From Patiria pectinifera (Eukaryota; Echinodermata; Asteroidea; Valvatida; Asterinidae), in contig CM057136.1 of the NCBI GenBank assembly GCA_029964075.1, positions 9,610,001 to 9,674,000 of the forward strand: a stretch of 64,000 nucleotides of DNA. Reading direction: 5' to 3'. Made by a program: the position numbers and the translations under genes. The notes beneath the pieces are model-generated. The model ran no database searches, was not told the DNA's origin, and saw nothing but the letters and a program-made list of their open reading frames with translations. Positions 12,101 to 20,974 of the stretch are shown one piece after another (within the stretch, counting starts at the first letter, position 1; every line of letters begins with the position of its first letter).

Positions 12101-15100
12101 GGGGCAAGCTCTTGCGTAGTTACGTAAGAGACGCTCAGCACCAATACATCGTTCACAATGGGTGAGAATGTCACAAAGACACCAGACCATGCCGGAGCTG
12201 GGGGTTGCTAGCATAAGGCTTGCTCGGAATCACGTGATATAGTAACAGTCTCTTTGGTCGGGAGAATGCTAGGTTAAAACGTGCAAAGCATTGTATTAAG
12301 TCAGAGTTCCAGATTTTATTCAAATTTAACACCCAAATGGCTTATTGAATAGACTGTTTGTGCACTCTGGGACCAGCTTTACTAGACTTGCCTAGTCTTA
12401 TTTTGATCAACGAGGTAGCGGTCTCATACCTGTACAGTTGCTTTAGGCAGCCAAGCGAGGGCGATAAACAACTTCTCCTTCAGATTCATCTTTGCTCTGC
12501 AGACGGCTAGGAACGACGCGAGTAGCCTGGCGGCCAGCCCGATGAACAGCGTTGCCAGGCCAAGCCCTAATGACAAGAAAAACAAGAAGTCAAACAGGAC
12601 TGTCATCCAGGCTATGGGCTCCGTGCACAAGTACCCCCTCAACGGTGAGAAAGGGAGAGTTGGGGGAGACCACTGGGAGAGACATTCCAACGCATTGCTG
12701 ACGACACCCGATGCTCAAGCGAAGACGGAAAAAGCTTGTGTGTGCTTCACGTCATACGAGCAAGTACAAGTGGTGACAAAGCTAGGTGGTCGAGTGGTTA
12801 GACATCTGCACTGGTAAGCAGGAGGTCGTGGGTTCGAGTCCCACCCGAGTACGCTTGTGAATTTTTGTAGCAAGCCCTTGGACAACAGCATACAGTGTTT
12901 AAAAAAATAAATAAATATGTGTCGGTGAAGGAAAATACGATGTCGGCATTATTGACTTACCAATAGTAGCTGGCTGCACTGTTTCTATGGCAACTTCTGC
13001 ACCAATCAGACCAAACAGCAACGGTTCAAAGATGATCCACAGCAAATCAATGTTCTTCACAACAGGCTCCTATAAACAAAACAATCGTAAACAAATAACA
13101 AAATAATAGTGCAATTTGCAAAATAGTTGTCAACAAAGAATAATATTGGGGGTGACCACTGGAAGAGACATTCGAGCGCATTTCTGACAACGCCTGACTT
13201 GCAAACAAAGACACTGTGGGTTTGTGCAAAATAAAATTGGTTGTACACACTTCGAGTCTTGGCTGCGTGAATCAATGGGCAAACATGGTGTGTTCATCCC
13301 ACTGGGGTTTCTGAAAATGGTCACAAATATAACTCTTTTGTAAAAATGACTTTTCATTGAGATAAATTCAACGACCAAAAAAAAAAAATTAAAGTAGAAA
13401 CCTAAACCTAAAATTATCGGAACACAAGAGCATTTCTCATAACATGGTATGCGACCCAATATTAAACGTTTTTGAGTTTCACCCACCCCCCGCAATTTTT
13501 GTTTGTTGTCAAATTGCGGTTTTTCTAGTTATACACAAGTCATTCGCTTTTGAATGAAACATTGATCAAAAATATCCGCCCAAATTTAGATATGGAAAAA
13601 AGTACTTTTTTTTCCATTAAAACAAAACATGCAATTAAAAATCTGTTTGGAAAAAAAAATATGAATATGTTGAAGAGCAGGTGTAGAGCAGCTTTAAAGG
13701 CATATAGGAGCATTTGCTTTTCATGCATTTTGTTCGTTTCTAATAATAACACCCCTCAAAATCCATAGAAGAATGCTCAAAACGTACTCTGTTGAACTTT
13801 CAGCTCAGGGAATATTACACTTTTCGAGAAAACAGTGAAGCACCGTGCAAAACCTGTTGATCATGAAACACGATTTCGCCCTAGCACTCTTTATTTCTAT
13901 GAATTAGTCAACTGACTGATCGTTGGAGATCACCTACATTTCTTGATTTCTTCTAAATGACAGCAAGCCAGAGGGAATAATTTCACGGGGTGTGTAGTAC
14001 CAGTACAATCTTTAATCCAAGTAAGCATTTTTGGTAATACTTTGGTAAGTCACTTTTGGGATAAATGCTAATGATCCTGTATGCCTTTAACATTTTTTAA
14101 GTCCTTTTTGGGTTACTTTTTTTGATGGAATGAACAAACCTTGTTCTTTTTCCAGCCATGTCCCGCGACAAACGCCATCGTCAGGCAACCGAGGGCTCCC
14201 GCACCGGAGAACTTCACCGCAGCACTGCCGAAGACTGCAAACAGCCCCCCACCAAATAGCAGCACGGTGCGTCGCAGAACAAACGCATTCTGGAAATGGG
14301 AATAATTCGTAGAAAAAATGGCTAAAATGATGACTCTCAAATGTCGAGCTGTTTGGGTGCTAGTAATGTTCCATTCACACGTATTCTACCAGTGCATCAC
14401 ATTCAGCAGACGAACGGGAAACAACATGTTTTTTTTTGTAATTCACTACCTTACGAAGATATGCGTATAATAGGGAACAAAAGATTGAATTCGTCTCCAC
14501 AGAGCAATTTCTATAGGTGAATAAGTCTCCACAAGATTATCATAAAATAGATACATGGATTTTACTCAAAAACTAGGAATTTCCAAGGTGTGTTGATCAG
14601 TCGCAAATTGAAGTATTTTATGTAAGGGATATTAAGTCCCAATTCCAGCCCAGGAAATTAATTCTGGTTAAAATAGGAGCATTTGGAAACTAGATTTTCA
14701 AACCTTAAAAATGTTTGTACACAAGAACAAAGAAATGATTCACAAGGATACAAATTCCAGTATGTGTGCGAGAAACAATGTATGTGTATTGGTGCTTTCT
14801 GTACTTGTACATTATGTGAACATACACACACAGATGACGTGTACACAGATGACGTGTATCTGACACCATGGACACAGAAGCTAAGTACAACGTCCAAGAA
14901 GGAAATTTATATTCACCACTGGAAATACATATGCGTGTGCTTCAAAATGTCTTTACCACCCAAAAAAACCTCTCCCATATTTTGTAAAGACTGCCCTTTT
15001 CCGTTCAAATGCCCTTTTTTTCCCCACCAATATTTTGTAAAGAGTGCCCTTCTTTTGTAAACAAGTGCCTTTTTCCCTCACCAGGTGCCCTTTAAAAAAA

Positions 15101-18100
15101 AATAAAAAAATTGTCGCCTTTATTGTGCCATCGGCCGTTATAGGTTCCCTTTTAAAAAATTTGGGGCGCATGTTTTGCCCTGAAAAGCACCATTGTCTGT
15201 TAGTGTGCATGATCGTCAGTTCTGAACAGCGTCCCCATCAACAAATGGTTCCATCCCCCCCTCCTGCTCACACTAATTGATTTTACGGAGGCCAAGTGTC
15301 TAGAAAAAAACCAAACATATTAACATTTCAGCACGGATGTGCAAGTGCACTTTTCATGCCATTTTTACCACCCCCCGCCCAATAACAATGACCTTGCTAC
15401 GCCCCTTTCCTTACCTGGAACCTGTCTGGTAGGTACCACAGAACTACCCCACCAAGACAGCCAAACGCAACACCGACGACCAACTCCAGTGGCCCTCGAA
15501 GAATGTTGTAGACAAGATCACCTTTACGAGAAAAGGCCAATATATCACATAAAATCTTTAGGATCAAGGCAAGATCCACAACTTCACCTTGGCTGCCATT
15601 TGGCACCTATGGACCTTATTAATGAGGAAGCCATTTTGGTCGTTTTCCCTGAATCTATTTTATAAATTGTAAACTGTTGAATGGGATGGTGCCAGACTAT
15701 TTTATGATTGGAGTGCACGCCAAGCCTCACTTTCAAATTTTTTTTTTTAAATGTGACTTAAAACATTAGGGTATGTTTAATCACAGATTTAAAATTATTT
15801 ATCGGAGCAGACTGGTATTAATTTGTAATGGACTCTTTTATTTCATTGTTTTTATTTCGACTCGCAAGTTCCAAAAATGATGAATTTAATTCGCTTTCAA
15901 TTCAATATGGCCGACACGTGAATAAAGTCTATTGGGTGTAAAAAAAAAAATCACGCCAGAAAATTATGTTATGGGTTCCAGCAGAAATCTTAAAATGAAA
16001 TTCCATGACTTTTTCGTGACTTTTCCAGGACAAAATTAAGACTTTCCATGACCAATTCCTGAGCTGTTTTGGCATCTTAGGAGCCTATTTACAACACACT
16101 GCCAGTCATCACACTGAAAACAATGATCTATGCAGTGTGCGTTACCATAAGATGGCCCCCACCTCCCCTCATAGCCATCCTCCTACTTTTTCATGTTAAC
16201 CTTACTTGTCATCAAACACTTATAAGGCTTCTTGTCACCGCCTTCCTAGCATGTATAGAGCACATGCATAAAGAGGTAAGTACTGGGCGAGTAAATAAAA
16301 AACGAAACCCAAATGTCGGGACCATTGTTTTACTGAAGTTCTGCATGTAGCACTTTCAACATATAGAATATGAAAGCCCAATTCACACGCTTTCTTTTAG
16401 TACAAGAATCATTCAAATCACTCATGTACTTTTCATGTTAACAAATTTTAAACACAACCACCGTTTTAAAGTTCTGTCCACGTATCACAAGAAGGTAAGT
16501 GTTCTTTCAGCAAAACGAAAACAAATCACATAGGGATTGGTGTGAATTGTTTTCGTTTTGCTGAAAGGACACACACCTTTTTTTGTGAGTTTTTTTCTTG
16601 GAATATTAACTTTCCGTTACTTTCCAAGATAGCTTTGAATTCCGGGATTTTTTCCAAGATTTTCCCATACCTGTTGCAAAAGCAGCACCCAGTATCACTC
16701 CGAAGGCACTTATTGCAAGGACGTCATCACAGCTTGCCGCCGCGATGACTAAGGTAGGAATGCCTTTATCGATGCCATAACCTCGCTTCTGGAGCGACAG
16801 CAAGGAAGGGACGATCACGGCTGGTGTGACTGCACCGAGAACAAAGCTGGAAGAAAAAACAGAATTTGAAAAAATGATGAAGTTTGGCCAATCCATTTTA
16901 TTTAACCCTCGCCTCTGGCTGGCAATTTCAACAAGGCCATCCCAGCAGTCAAAATAGATCAAGTGACTGTTTGTAACAGTTGAGTGCTCCCTGCCTTCAT
17001 AAAGCAGGATTGACTGGCTGTGATTGGTATGCAACCTGATAACAGCTGTGCTTTGACTGTAGGAGATTGATAAGCCGGCTGTGCCTACCAGTCGCCTGCT
17101 TTTTGTCAGTTGATGGAATTTGACTAGTCACAGTGCTTGCTTGAAACATGATCCGACTGTTGGTGACTAGCTTGTGTTAAAGGCATGGCAGGGGAAGCAA
17201 TGTTCAACAACGTTCCTGCGTGCTTTAAGCAGCCCTGCCTGGGGAGACTTTTAGGCTTGTAAATGGAGACTAGCATTAACATACAAAAAAAAAATCTACC
17301 CTTACCCCAACATAAAGCCCCAGGCCCATGGTAAACCAAGTAGGAAGTGCGACACCACCCCAGCCACGCAGGCCTCCACAAGACACGGCAAGAAGCACAG
17401 CCTGACGCACACCATGCTGAGGCTCCGTAACGCCTTGGCGTCCAGCCCCAGACCGGCCTGCATCAGGATCACGACCAGCGCCACGCTACGGAGTCCCGAC
17501 GACCACTCCTTGTCGATATCCACGGCGATGTTGATGCGCGGGACGTTGCGAAGGATGAAACCGATGATCAGCATACCTGAATAAATGTCACCGTGGAGGA
17601 TCATTAACAAAACTTAAAATTTTTATTTTTCATGTTTGAAAGCAATTACAATTTTCAAACGGGCAAATCCGTAAATTCGGACGTACAACTCAGACACTTT
17701 AACCCTAACCCTCCAGGGTATTTTGGCTAGAAACCCTGCCAAACGCAGCAACATGCAACACTTGTCTAAGTGACAAGCCTGCCCAGTGTAGCAAGATCCA
17801 TCAGGTCAAAAGTCTCGAGGCCAAACTGCCTCAGAGTCTGTGGTCCCCCAACGCAGCAGGATACAACTCAGGCATTGTTCTATGGGACTAGCTCTCAGTG
17901 TCTCAGAAGTGGCCGGTTTCTGCACTGGTGTTGGTAGCATTTTCCATCAAAGTGCACCAGGCTTTTCCACCTGATGCACTGTGCTGCGTCTGGCAGGGTT
18001 AGGGTTAATGACCTGCTGTTGGAAACGTGAATGTGATACATCATTAATAATGTGACATCTAATGAGTAGTAAACAACTACAGACCATGTGGTCGGACGTA

Positions 18101-19534
18101 CATGGAGAATTTTACGAAACTTCCCCAACGTTTGTTTCTCAAGTAATATTTAAACGTTTAGCTTGGTATATTTTTAATATTAACGTAACACAAATATTTA
18201 GCCATCAATCAAACTGTGACGAACTTCATTGTTTGAATTCGTTTTATGCAAATTTGCAGCGCATTTACTTGCTGTAATGTTACAAATTTGCATAGATTTG
18301 CATTCACGTTCTTGCAGGCTATGAACTGATTTTGGGTCATTCCATAAATCTGCGGTCCAAAAGTGTCATATTTTCGTGTCCCTGTTACACCTGACTGGGG
18401 TAATTTGCCATGCAAGTATTATTAAAATTGACTTTAACCCCAACTCGCTAGCATAATTTACTAGGAACCGTACCCATCCTGGCAAATTCCAACCTCCATA
18501 TGGGAAATCGTATGTACACACTGTTGGACTTAGTTTCTGGAGGTGTGCCTAACCCAATGTTAAAAAACCATCAGTACTATACCTATCCCAACAGATTTAA
18601 ACAAAACCTGCTGTTGGGCTTTGACGGGTTGAGTTCGGTTAGGGTTAAACTATCTTTTATTTGTTTGGCAGGCACGTTTCTTTACGTAATCACCCTCGGA
18701 GAGAGATGGCAATAACAAATGTGCCTTGAATTTACAAAATCTTATATCAGATGTAACAGGGCCATGAAAAAATATGGACCCCACTTTGTCGAATGATCCT
18801 TTTATACCTAACAAGGGCGGCAGCCGAACAAGTTTGACCAAAAATCCTCCAAGAATGCAGCAAATGGTCAGCACGTACAACGCGAAGAAGGTTCCCCCTG
18901 GCAGAGCCGCATCCCCCGTCGCACCCCACACCACACCCCAGGACAGAAACACCAGCAGGACCAACGTCAGATCCCTAGACATGCGCCCGTGGGGTGGGCA
19001 CAAGAGGGCGTGCTTTAGGCGAACGCACAGGGATGGGTTGTCCGGCAGTGGATTATACTGCGCCATGCATGGCCGCAAGACGGCTTTACACGGCTCGCAG
19101 CGACCAGGACAACATTCGCCAGTGTCATCATCCGAGTCGGTTTCGCGATCTTCCGCGTCCAAATCAAAATGGGGGATTTCGGGAGGGGTGCGGTCCCAAC
19201 GCTGGCTGTCCCGCGACGTCTGAGTCTGGTACCCGTCCCACTCCATGACGGGTGAACCAGGCTTGCTGCTGTGCACCGGACTAGTTGTCCGACTGCTCTC
19301 GTCAGGTGTTGCGTACACATTGGCCTGTTGCGGAGCATCGTACACGTTTGCTTCGCCCGGTGTGGCATATATGACTTCTTCCTTCACATGCTTCGTGTCT
19401 TTGGGTTCTGAATACTCGGAAGTCTTCGGCATAAGACTAGTGGCACCAGCGGCGACGGTAGACGCTGCGGCACCACTGGTCCGTTTGCTGGGTCGTGGTT
19501 TCGGCTGTGGTTTTAATCTCACAGGGGATGCCAT
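8899..19534 (-). CDS. SLC9B2: SLC9B/NHA-type sodium(lithium)/proton antiporter, 9 coding exons
   Basis: The coding exons join as 19534-18808, 17576-17306, 16846-16671, 15521-15415, 14289-14140, 13069-12961, 12566-12430, 10454-10377 and 9165-8899. All have GT/AG borders and agreeing phases, giving 673 aa. The family exchanges Na+ or Li+ for H+ across membranes. Recognised family blocks, in order: LPPLLGMLIIGFILRN (238-253), WSSGLRS, QAGLGLDAKAL, LGLPWAWGFMLGFVLGA, VTPAVIVPSLL (339-349), SCDDVLAISAF (371-381, with the two membrane aspartates D373-D374 that match the ion-binding pair of NHA2), PLLFGLIGAEV, NLKEKLFIALAWLPKATVQ and AAIGPVALD. The protein is about 130 residues longer than vertebrate NHA2. 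The extra length is a ~185-residue cytosolic N-terminus and an extended C-terminus. The N-terminus has a PKPRP stretch, three 9-residue YxxP repeats (Y56, Y65, Y74) and a cysteine cluster at 141-179. It may be co-orthologous to SLC9B1 and SLC9B2, so the symbol is provisional. Confidence 0.93.
9385..9690. mobile_element. element family C, copy 1 (intron 8)
   Basis: A compound of two inverted-repeat modules. The first pairs AATGAATGTTTATGAGTGCA with sequence ending GCATTCATT near 9508. The second pairs GCCTGAATAAATCCTCGTCA (about 9522) with its complement near 9685. Similar sequence recurs at 28084 and 59312. Confidence 0.7.
9813..10326 (+). mobile_element. TTAA element family A, copy 1 (intron 8)
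   Basis: TTAA followed by AGGGAATATACATCATTTGC at the left. The right end is TTTGCAAATAGTGTG..CCTTTTAA. The internal marker AGTCTGGTTCCCTGACTCC is paired with its complement GGGAACCAATCTAGCTGGC. Five copies of about 515-535 bp occur in the window. Non-coding. Confidence 0.88.
10377..10454 (-). CDS. SLC9B2: antiporter coding exon 8
   Basis: A 26-codon exon in phase 0. Acceptor AATTTGACAG, donor ACAG/GTCAGT. Encodes AAIGPVALDTAIKHASG and DEYIELGTQ, the stretch following KATVQ in NHA proteins. Confidence 0.92.
10516..11453. mobile_element. inverted-repeat element, about 940 bp (intron 7)
   Basis: AGTAGGGCCAATGATTTTCC at the left pairs with its complement ending GGCCCTACT at 11453. Degenerate AATTCCGTTT repeats lie just inside both ends. 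No transposase frame is recognisable. A related fragment occurs near 28812. Confidence 0.78.
11624..11955. mobile_element. MITE, about 330 bp with ~48-bp terminal repeats (intron 7)
   Basis: The left end begins TTCACAATAAAGTGCGCCAC and the right end is the complement, GTGGCGCACTGCATTGTGAA. The repeat continues inward through AAGAGTTT and GAGAGTTCATTTTTC. Interior is AT-rich and non-coding. Confidence 0.82.
12065..12261. mobile_element. MITE, about 200 bp (intron 7)
   Basis: CCAGACCAAAGACACTGTTG at the left pairs with GTCTCTTTGGTCGGG at the right, extended by AATCACATGATTC versus GAATCACGTGAT. It lies about 170 bp from coding exon 7. Confidence 0.7.
12430..12566 (-). CDS. SLC9B2: antiporter coding exon 7
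   Basis: Acceptor TTTTTCTTGTCATTAG, donor ACAG/GTATGA. Encodes LGLATLFIGLAARLLASF then NLKEKLFIALAWLPKATVQ, strongly typical of the family. Confidence 0.93.
12781..12853 (+). repeat. tRNA-derived SINE head, copy 1
   Basis: tRNA-like sequence with an internal A box (TGGTCGAGTGGTTAGAC) and B box (GGGTTCGAGTCCCAC). The acceptor stem does not pair well, and the same sequence recurs at 58945-59020. I therefore read it as a SINE-type tRNA-derived repeat and not as a functional tRNA gene. Confidence 0.65.
12961..13069 (-). CDS. SLC9B2: antiporter coding exon 6
   Basis: Too short for simple open-frame detection. Acceptor TTTGTTTATAG, donor ATTG/GTAAGT. Encodes EPVVKNIDLLWIIFEPLLFG followed by LIGAEVAIETVQPATIG, the conserved NHA FxPLLFGLIGAEV helix. 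Confidence 0.93.
13694..14090 (+). mobile_element. TTAA element family D, copy 1 (intron 5)
   Basis: TTAA, then AGGCATATAGGAGCATTTGC at the left. The right end is GCTAATGATCCTGTATGCC then TTAA. The copy at 37000-37389 shares the interior, including CATTTTGTTCGTT, ACACTTTTCGAGAAAACAGT and GACAGCAAGCCAGA. It ends 50 bp before coding exon 5. Confidence 0.85.
14140..14289 (-). CDS. SLC9B2: antiporter coding exon 5
   Basis: Acceptor CCATTTCCAG, donor AACAAG/GTTTGT, 50 codons in phase 0. Encodes NAFVLRRTVLLF through GALGCLTMAFVAGHGW, a recognisable NHA helix pair. Confidence 0.9.
15415..15521 (-). CDS. SLC9B2: antiporter coding exon 4
   Basis: Acceptor CTCGTAAAG (weak pyrimidine tract), donor CAG/GTAAGG, phase restored to 0. 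Encodes GDLVYNILRGPLELVVGVAF and the following helix to DRFQ. Confidence 0.88.
15955..16125 (-). repeat. dispersed repeat U, copy 1 (intron 3)
   Basis: In reverse complement, TTGGTCATGGAAAG, TCCTGGAAAAGTCA and TGCCAAAACAGC match 34430-34520. Non-coding. Confidence 0.5.
16498..16574. other. hairpin with 26-bp arms (intron 3)
   Basis: GTGTTCTTTCAGCAAAACG..AACAA pairs with TTGTTTTCGTTTTGCTGAAAGGACAC with one mismatch, around a ~25-nt loop. It may be a tiny MITE or a structured RNA; nothing discriminates between them. Confidence 0.7.
16671..16846 (-). CDS. SLC9B2: antiporter coding exon 3 (ion-binding Asp-Asp)
   Basis: Acceptor TTTTTTCTTCCAG, donor ACAG/GTATGG. Encodes residues 333-391 including VTPAVIVPSLL and the SCDDVLAI motif with D373-D374. 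This is the catalytic core of the antiporter and it is intact. Confidence 0.93.
16905..17196 (+). repeat. dispersed repeat H, copy 1 (intron 2)
   Basis: Contains AAAGCAGGATTGACTGGC, GCTGTGCTTTGACTGT and AAAGGCATGGCAGGGGAA. These are shared with 47595-47800 (same orientation) and, as reverse complement, with 45935-46130. Non-coding. Confidence 0.75.
17306..17576 (-). CDS. SLC9B2: antiporter coding exon 2
   Basis: Starts after TTTATTCAG and ends before GTAAGG. Joining exon 1 restores LPPLLG-MLIIGF. Encodes residues 243-332 with helices around QAGLGLDAKAL and VEACVAGVVSHFLLGLPWAW. Confidence 0.92.
17699..18008. mobile_element. TTAA/CCCTAA element family F (intron 1)
   Basis: TTAACCCTAACCCTCCAGGG at the left and CTGGCAGGGTTAGGGTTAA at the right, 310 bp. 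TTAA flanks with CCC-starting ends are a piggyBac-type hallmark. No open frame. Confidence 0.82.
18333..18799. mobile_element. MITE family X, copy 1, abutting the exon 1 donor
   Basis: Left end TGGGTCATTCCATAAATC.., continuing to GTCCCTGTTAC. Right end GATGTAACAGGGCC..GTCGAATGATCC. Matches the copy at 36193-36798. It ends 8 nt from the antiporter exon 1 splice donor, so the intron enters the element almost at once. Family G is nested inside. Confidence 0.85.
18434..18648. mobile_element. TTAA element family G, copy 1, nested in X
   Basis: TTAACCCCAACTCGCTAGCA at the left and GGTTAGGGTTAA at the right. Shares TACTAGGAACC, TACCCATCCTGGCAAATTC and GTGTGCC..AACCCAATG with 53376-53598. The host element copy at 36193 is continuous across the site, so the empty site can be read. 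Confidence 0.85.
18808..19534 (-). CDS. SLC9B2: antiporter coding exon 1
   Basis: Encodes residues 1-242 plus one base. Holds the cytosolic N-terminal region and the first two membrane segments (about 190-206 and 216-236). The start ATG at 19534 lies 12 bases inside an exon preceded by a TTTTTTTCAACAG acceptor. The donor is TTAG/GTATAA. Confidence 0.9.
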
Positions 19535-19550
19535 GATGTTGATTATCTGT
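19535..19550 (-). other. 5' UTR splice acceptor of the antiporter
   Basis: On the minus strand TTTTTTTCAACAG precedes ATAATCAACATC and the ATG, so at least one non-coding exon probably lies at a coordinate above 19550. I could not place it. Confidence 0.55.
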
Positions 19551-20785
19551 TGAAAAAAAATTAAACTAAAATGTTAATATAGGCCCACTTAAAATTAAAT
19601 GCCATTTTCCCAATATTTCTACAGTTTAAAACAAATTAATCTTCCAACTTAATAATATCAATGTTCCTTGTACCCAAAAGTAATCAGTCTTCATTGTTCA
19701 AATATTTGTTCACACACTATTGAGCGCGCGAGGCTGGCATATTAAAGTGAGGCTAGAAATACTAGTTTTATTAGTATACGGTAATGGGCTAATTTAATTT
19801 CACTTAGCCTAGTAAGTAGTATTTTTTAGTAATAATAATAATTGATTGTATTTCTGGATCTAAGGTAACGGCCCAAATTGAATGGGGTAAAAAGTAGTGA
19901 ATTGAGAAATAGTCAGGCTTTAATGAAATGTTTAATTTCATCGAAGAAAAAACAATTAAACAGTTCAATTATTTGTTTTTTAAATGTTGCACTTGTTTTT
20001 GACACACTCTGTACCGACCGTACTCCGCCAATCTGCGCTCCAGCAGTACCACGAACGCACGCATCACGTCTAACGTTTACAGTTTCACAAAAATCAGTAC
20101 ACCATGAAAGTTTACCAACGTTGTTTACGTGGCCCCAAAAGATGCCATCTTACAATTAATAATACTTTGAAGGCCTACATTACTTATGCTTAACATCATT
20201 GGTACATTTCTCAGCTGTTTTTTCATTAACTGCCAGAATAAAAGATTTTAAAAATAAAATACCAGGAAACAAGATGACCATCAGCTCGCCTGAATGCACT
20301 CGCTGTTTAGAACCTGACTAAACTACCTCGTCCACATAAGTCAGTAAATAAAAAAAACGAGAAGGACAGGATACCATACTTTGCTAGTCTCCATTGCAGC
20401 CGTCACCTTTTTATCGTTTACTTATTAAAATCGTAGTTCGTTGTTTACAAACTACAGTGTTTACAACAAATAAGAATTACCTAAATTTGTCGTAATTTTG
20501 ATTCGTAAACCTTTGGGGATTGGAATGAATACATAATGTAGGCCTGTAACTGAATGGTGGTGGGTTTAAAAAAAACCACCCAAAATAGCACAAAATAAGT
20601 TAAATAAGATTGATTTTAAACTTTAAACTTGACTTTCTATAGCCCTTTTTCTCAAGAAATTAAAAAAAAAAACATCCACAAAGAAAGTGAAACTTTCTGA
20701 ATGTGTACTATAATTTTTATGGCTCAAGTTCTGACTAGCACACTTTGAACAAAGATATTGACAAAGTGGGGAACCACAAACATAA
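19551..20785. other. intergenic between divergent genes, nothing recognised
   Basis: AT-rich sequence between the divergent antiporter and ZFAND4-like genes. It probably holds the antiporter first exon and promoter, but no element is convincing by eye. Confidence 0.4.
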
Positions 20786-20812
20786 GGGGCTGCAGCTCAG
20801 TTGGTAGAGGAC
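20786..20812 (+). repeat. tRNA-like 5' half (A box), SINE remnant
   Basis: GGGGCTGCAGCTCAGTTGG followed by TAGAG is a classic tRNA D-arm/A-box sequence. A possible 3' half with AGATTCAAACCCC appears at 21926-21960, on the far side of the two inserted elements. Confidence 0.5.
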
Positions 20813-20837
20813 AGGTGTAGCGTGAATTTAGGCTTCT

Positions 20838-20953
20838 ATGAAAATCGGACTCATTGGTAATACTGCGCATGCGTAAGTATGCTAATTAGGAAAGTGACCG
20901 GTCACGTGAGAGGGATTAACCAATAAAAGGGAAAAGGGGTCCGATTTTCATAG
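20838..20953. mobile_element. small inverted-repeat element
   Basis: CTATGAAAATCGGAC at the left pairs with GTCCGATTTTCATAG near 20939-20953. The tail GAGTCGGATTTTCAT repeats part of the end. It lies immediately before the foldback-like element. Confidence 0.6.
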
Positions 20954-20974
20954 GAGTCGGATTTTCATGTGACA

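Noticed and set aside
12781..12853. Functional tRNA gene
   Set aside because: The boxes are good but the acceptor and anticodon stems do not pair cleanly, and a second copy at 58945 indicates a SINE family.
16606..17034. Continuous 142-residue antiporter exon
   Set aside because: Only the part within 16671-16846 is coding. Sequence beyond both splice sites reads into intron and repeat H.
18774..19223. 149-residue plus-strand frame opposite antiporter exon 1
   Set aside because: Antisense shadow of a GC-rich coding exon. It has no domain and its neighbours are intronic.
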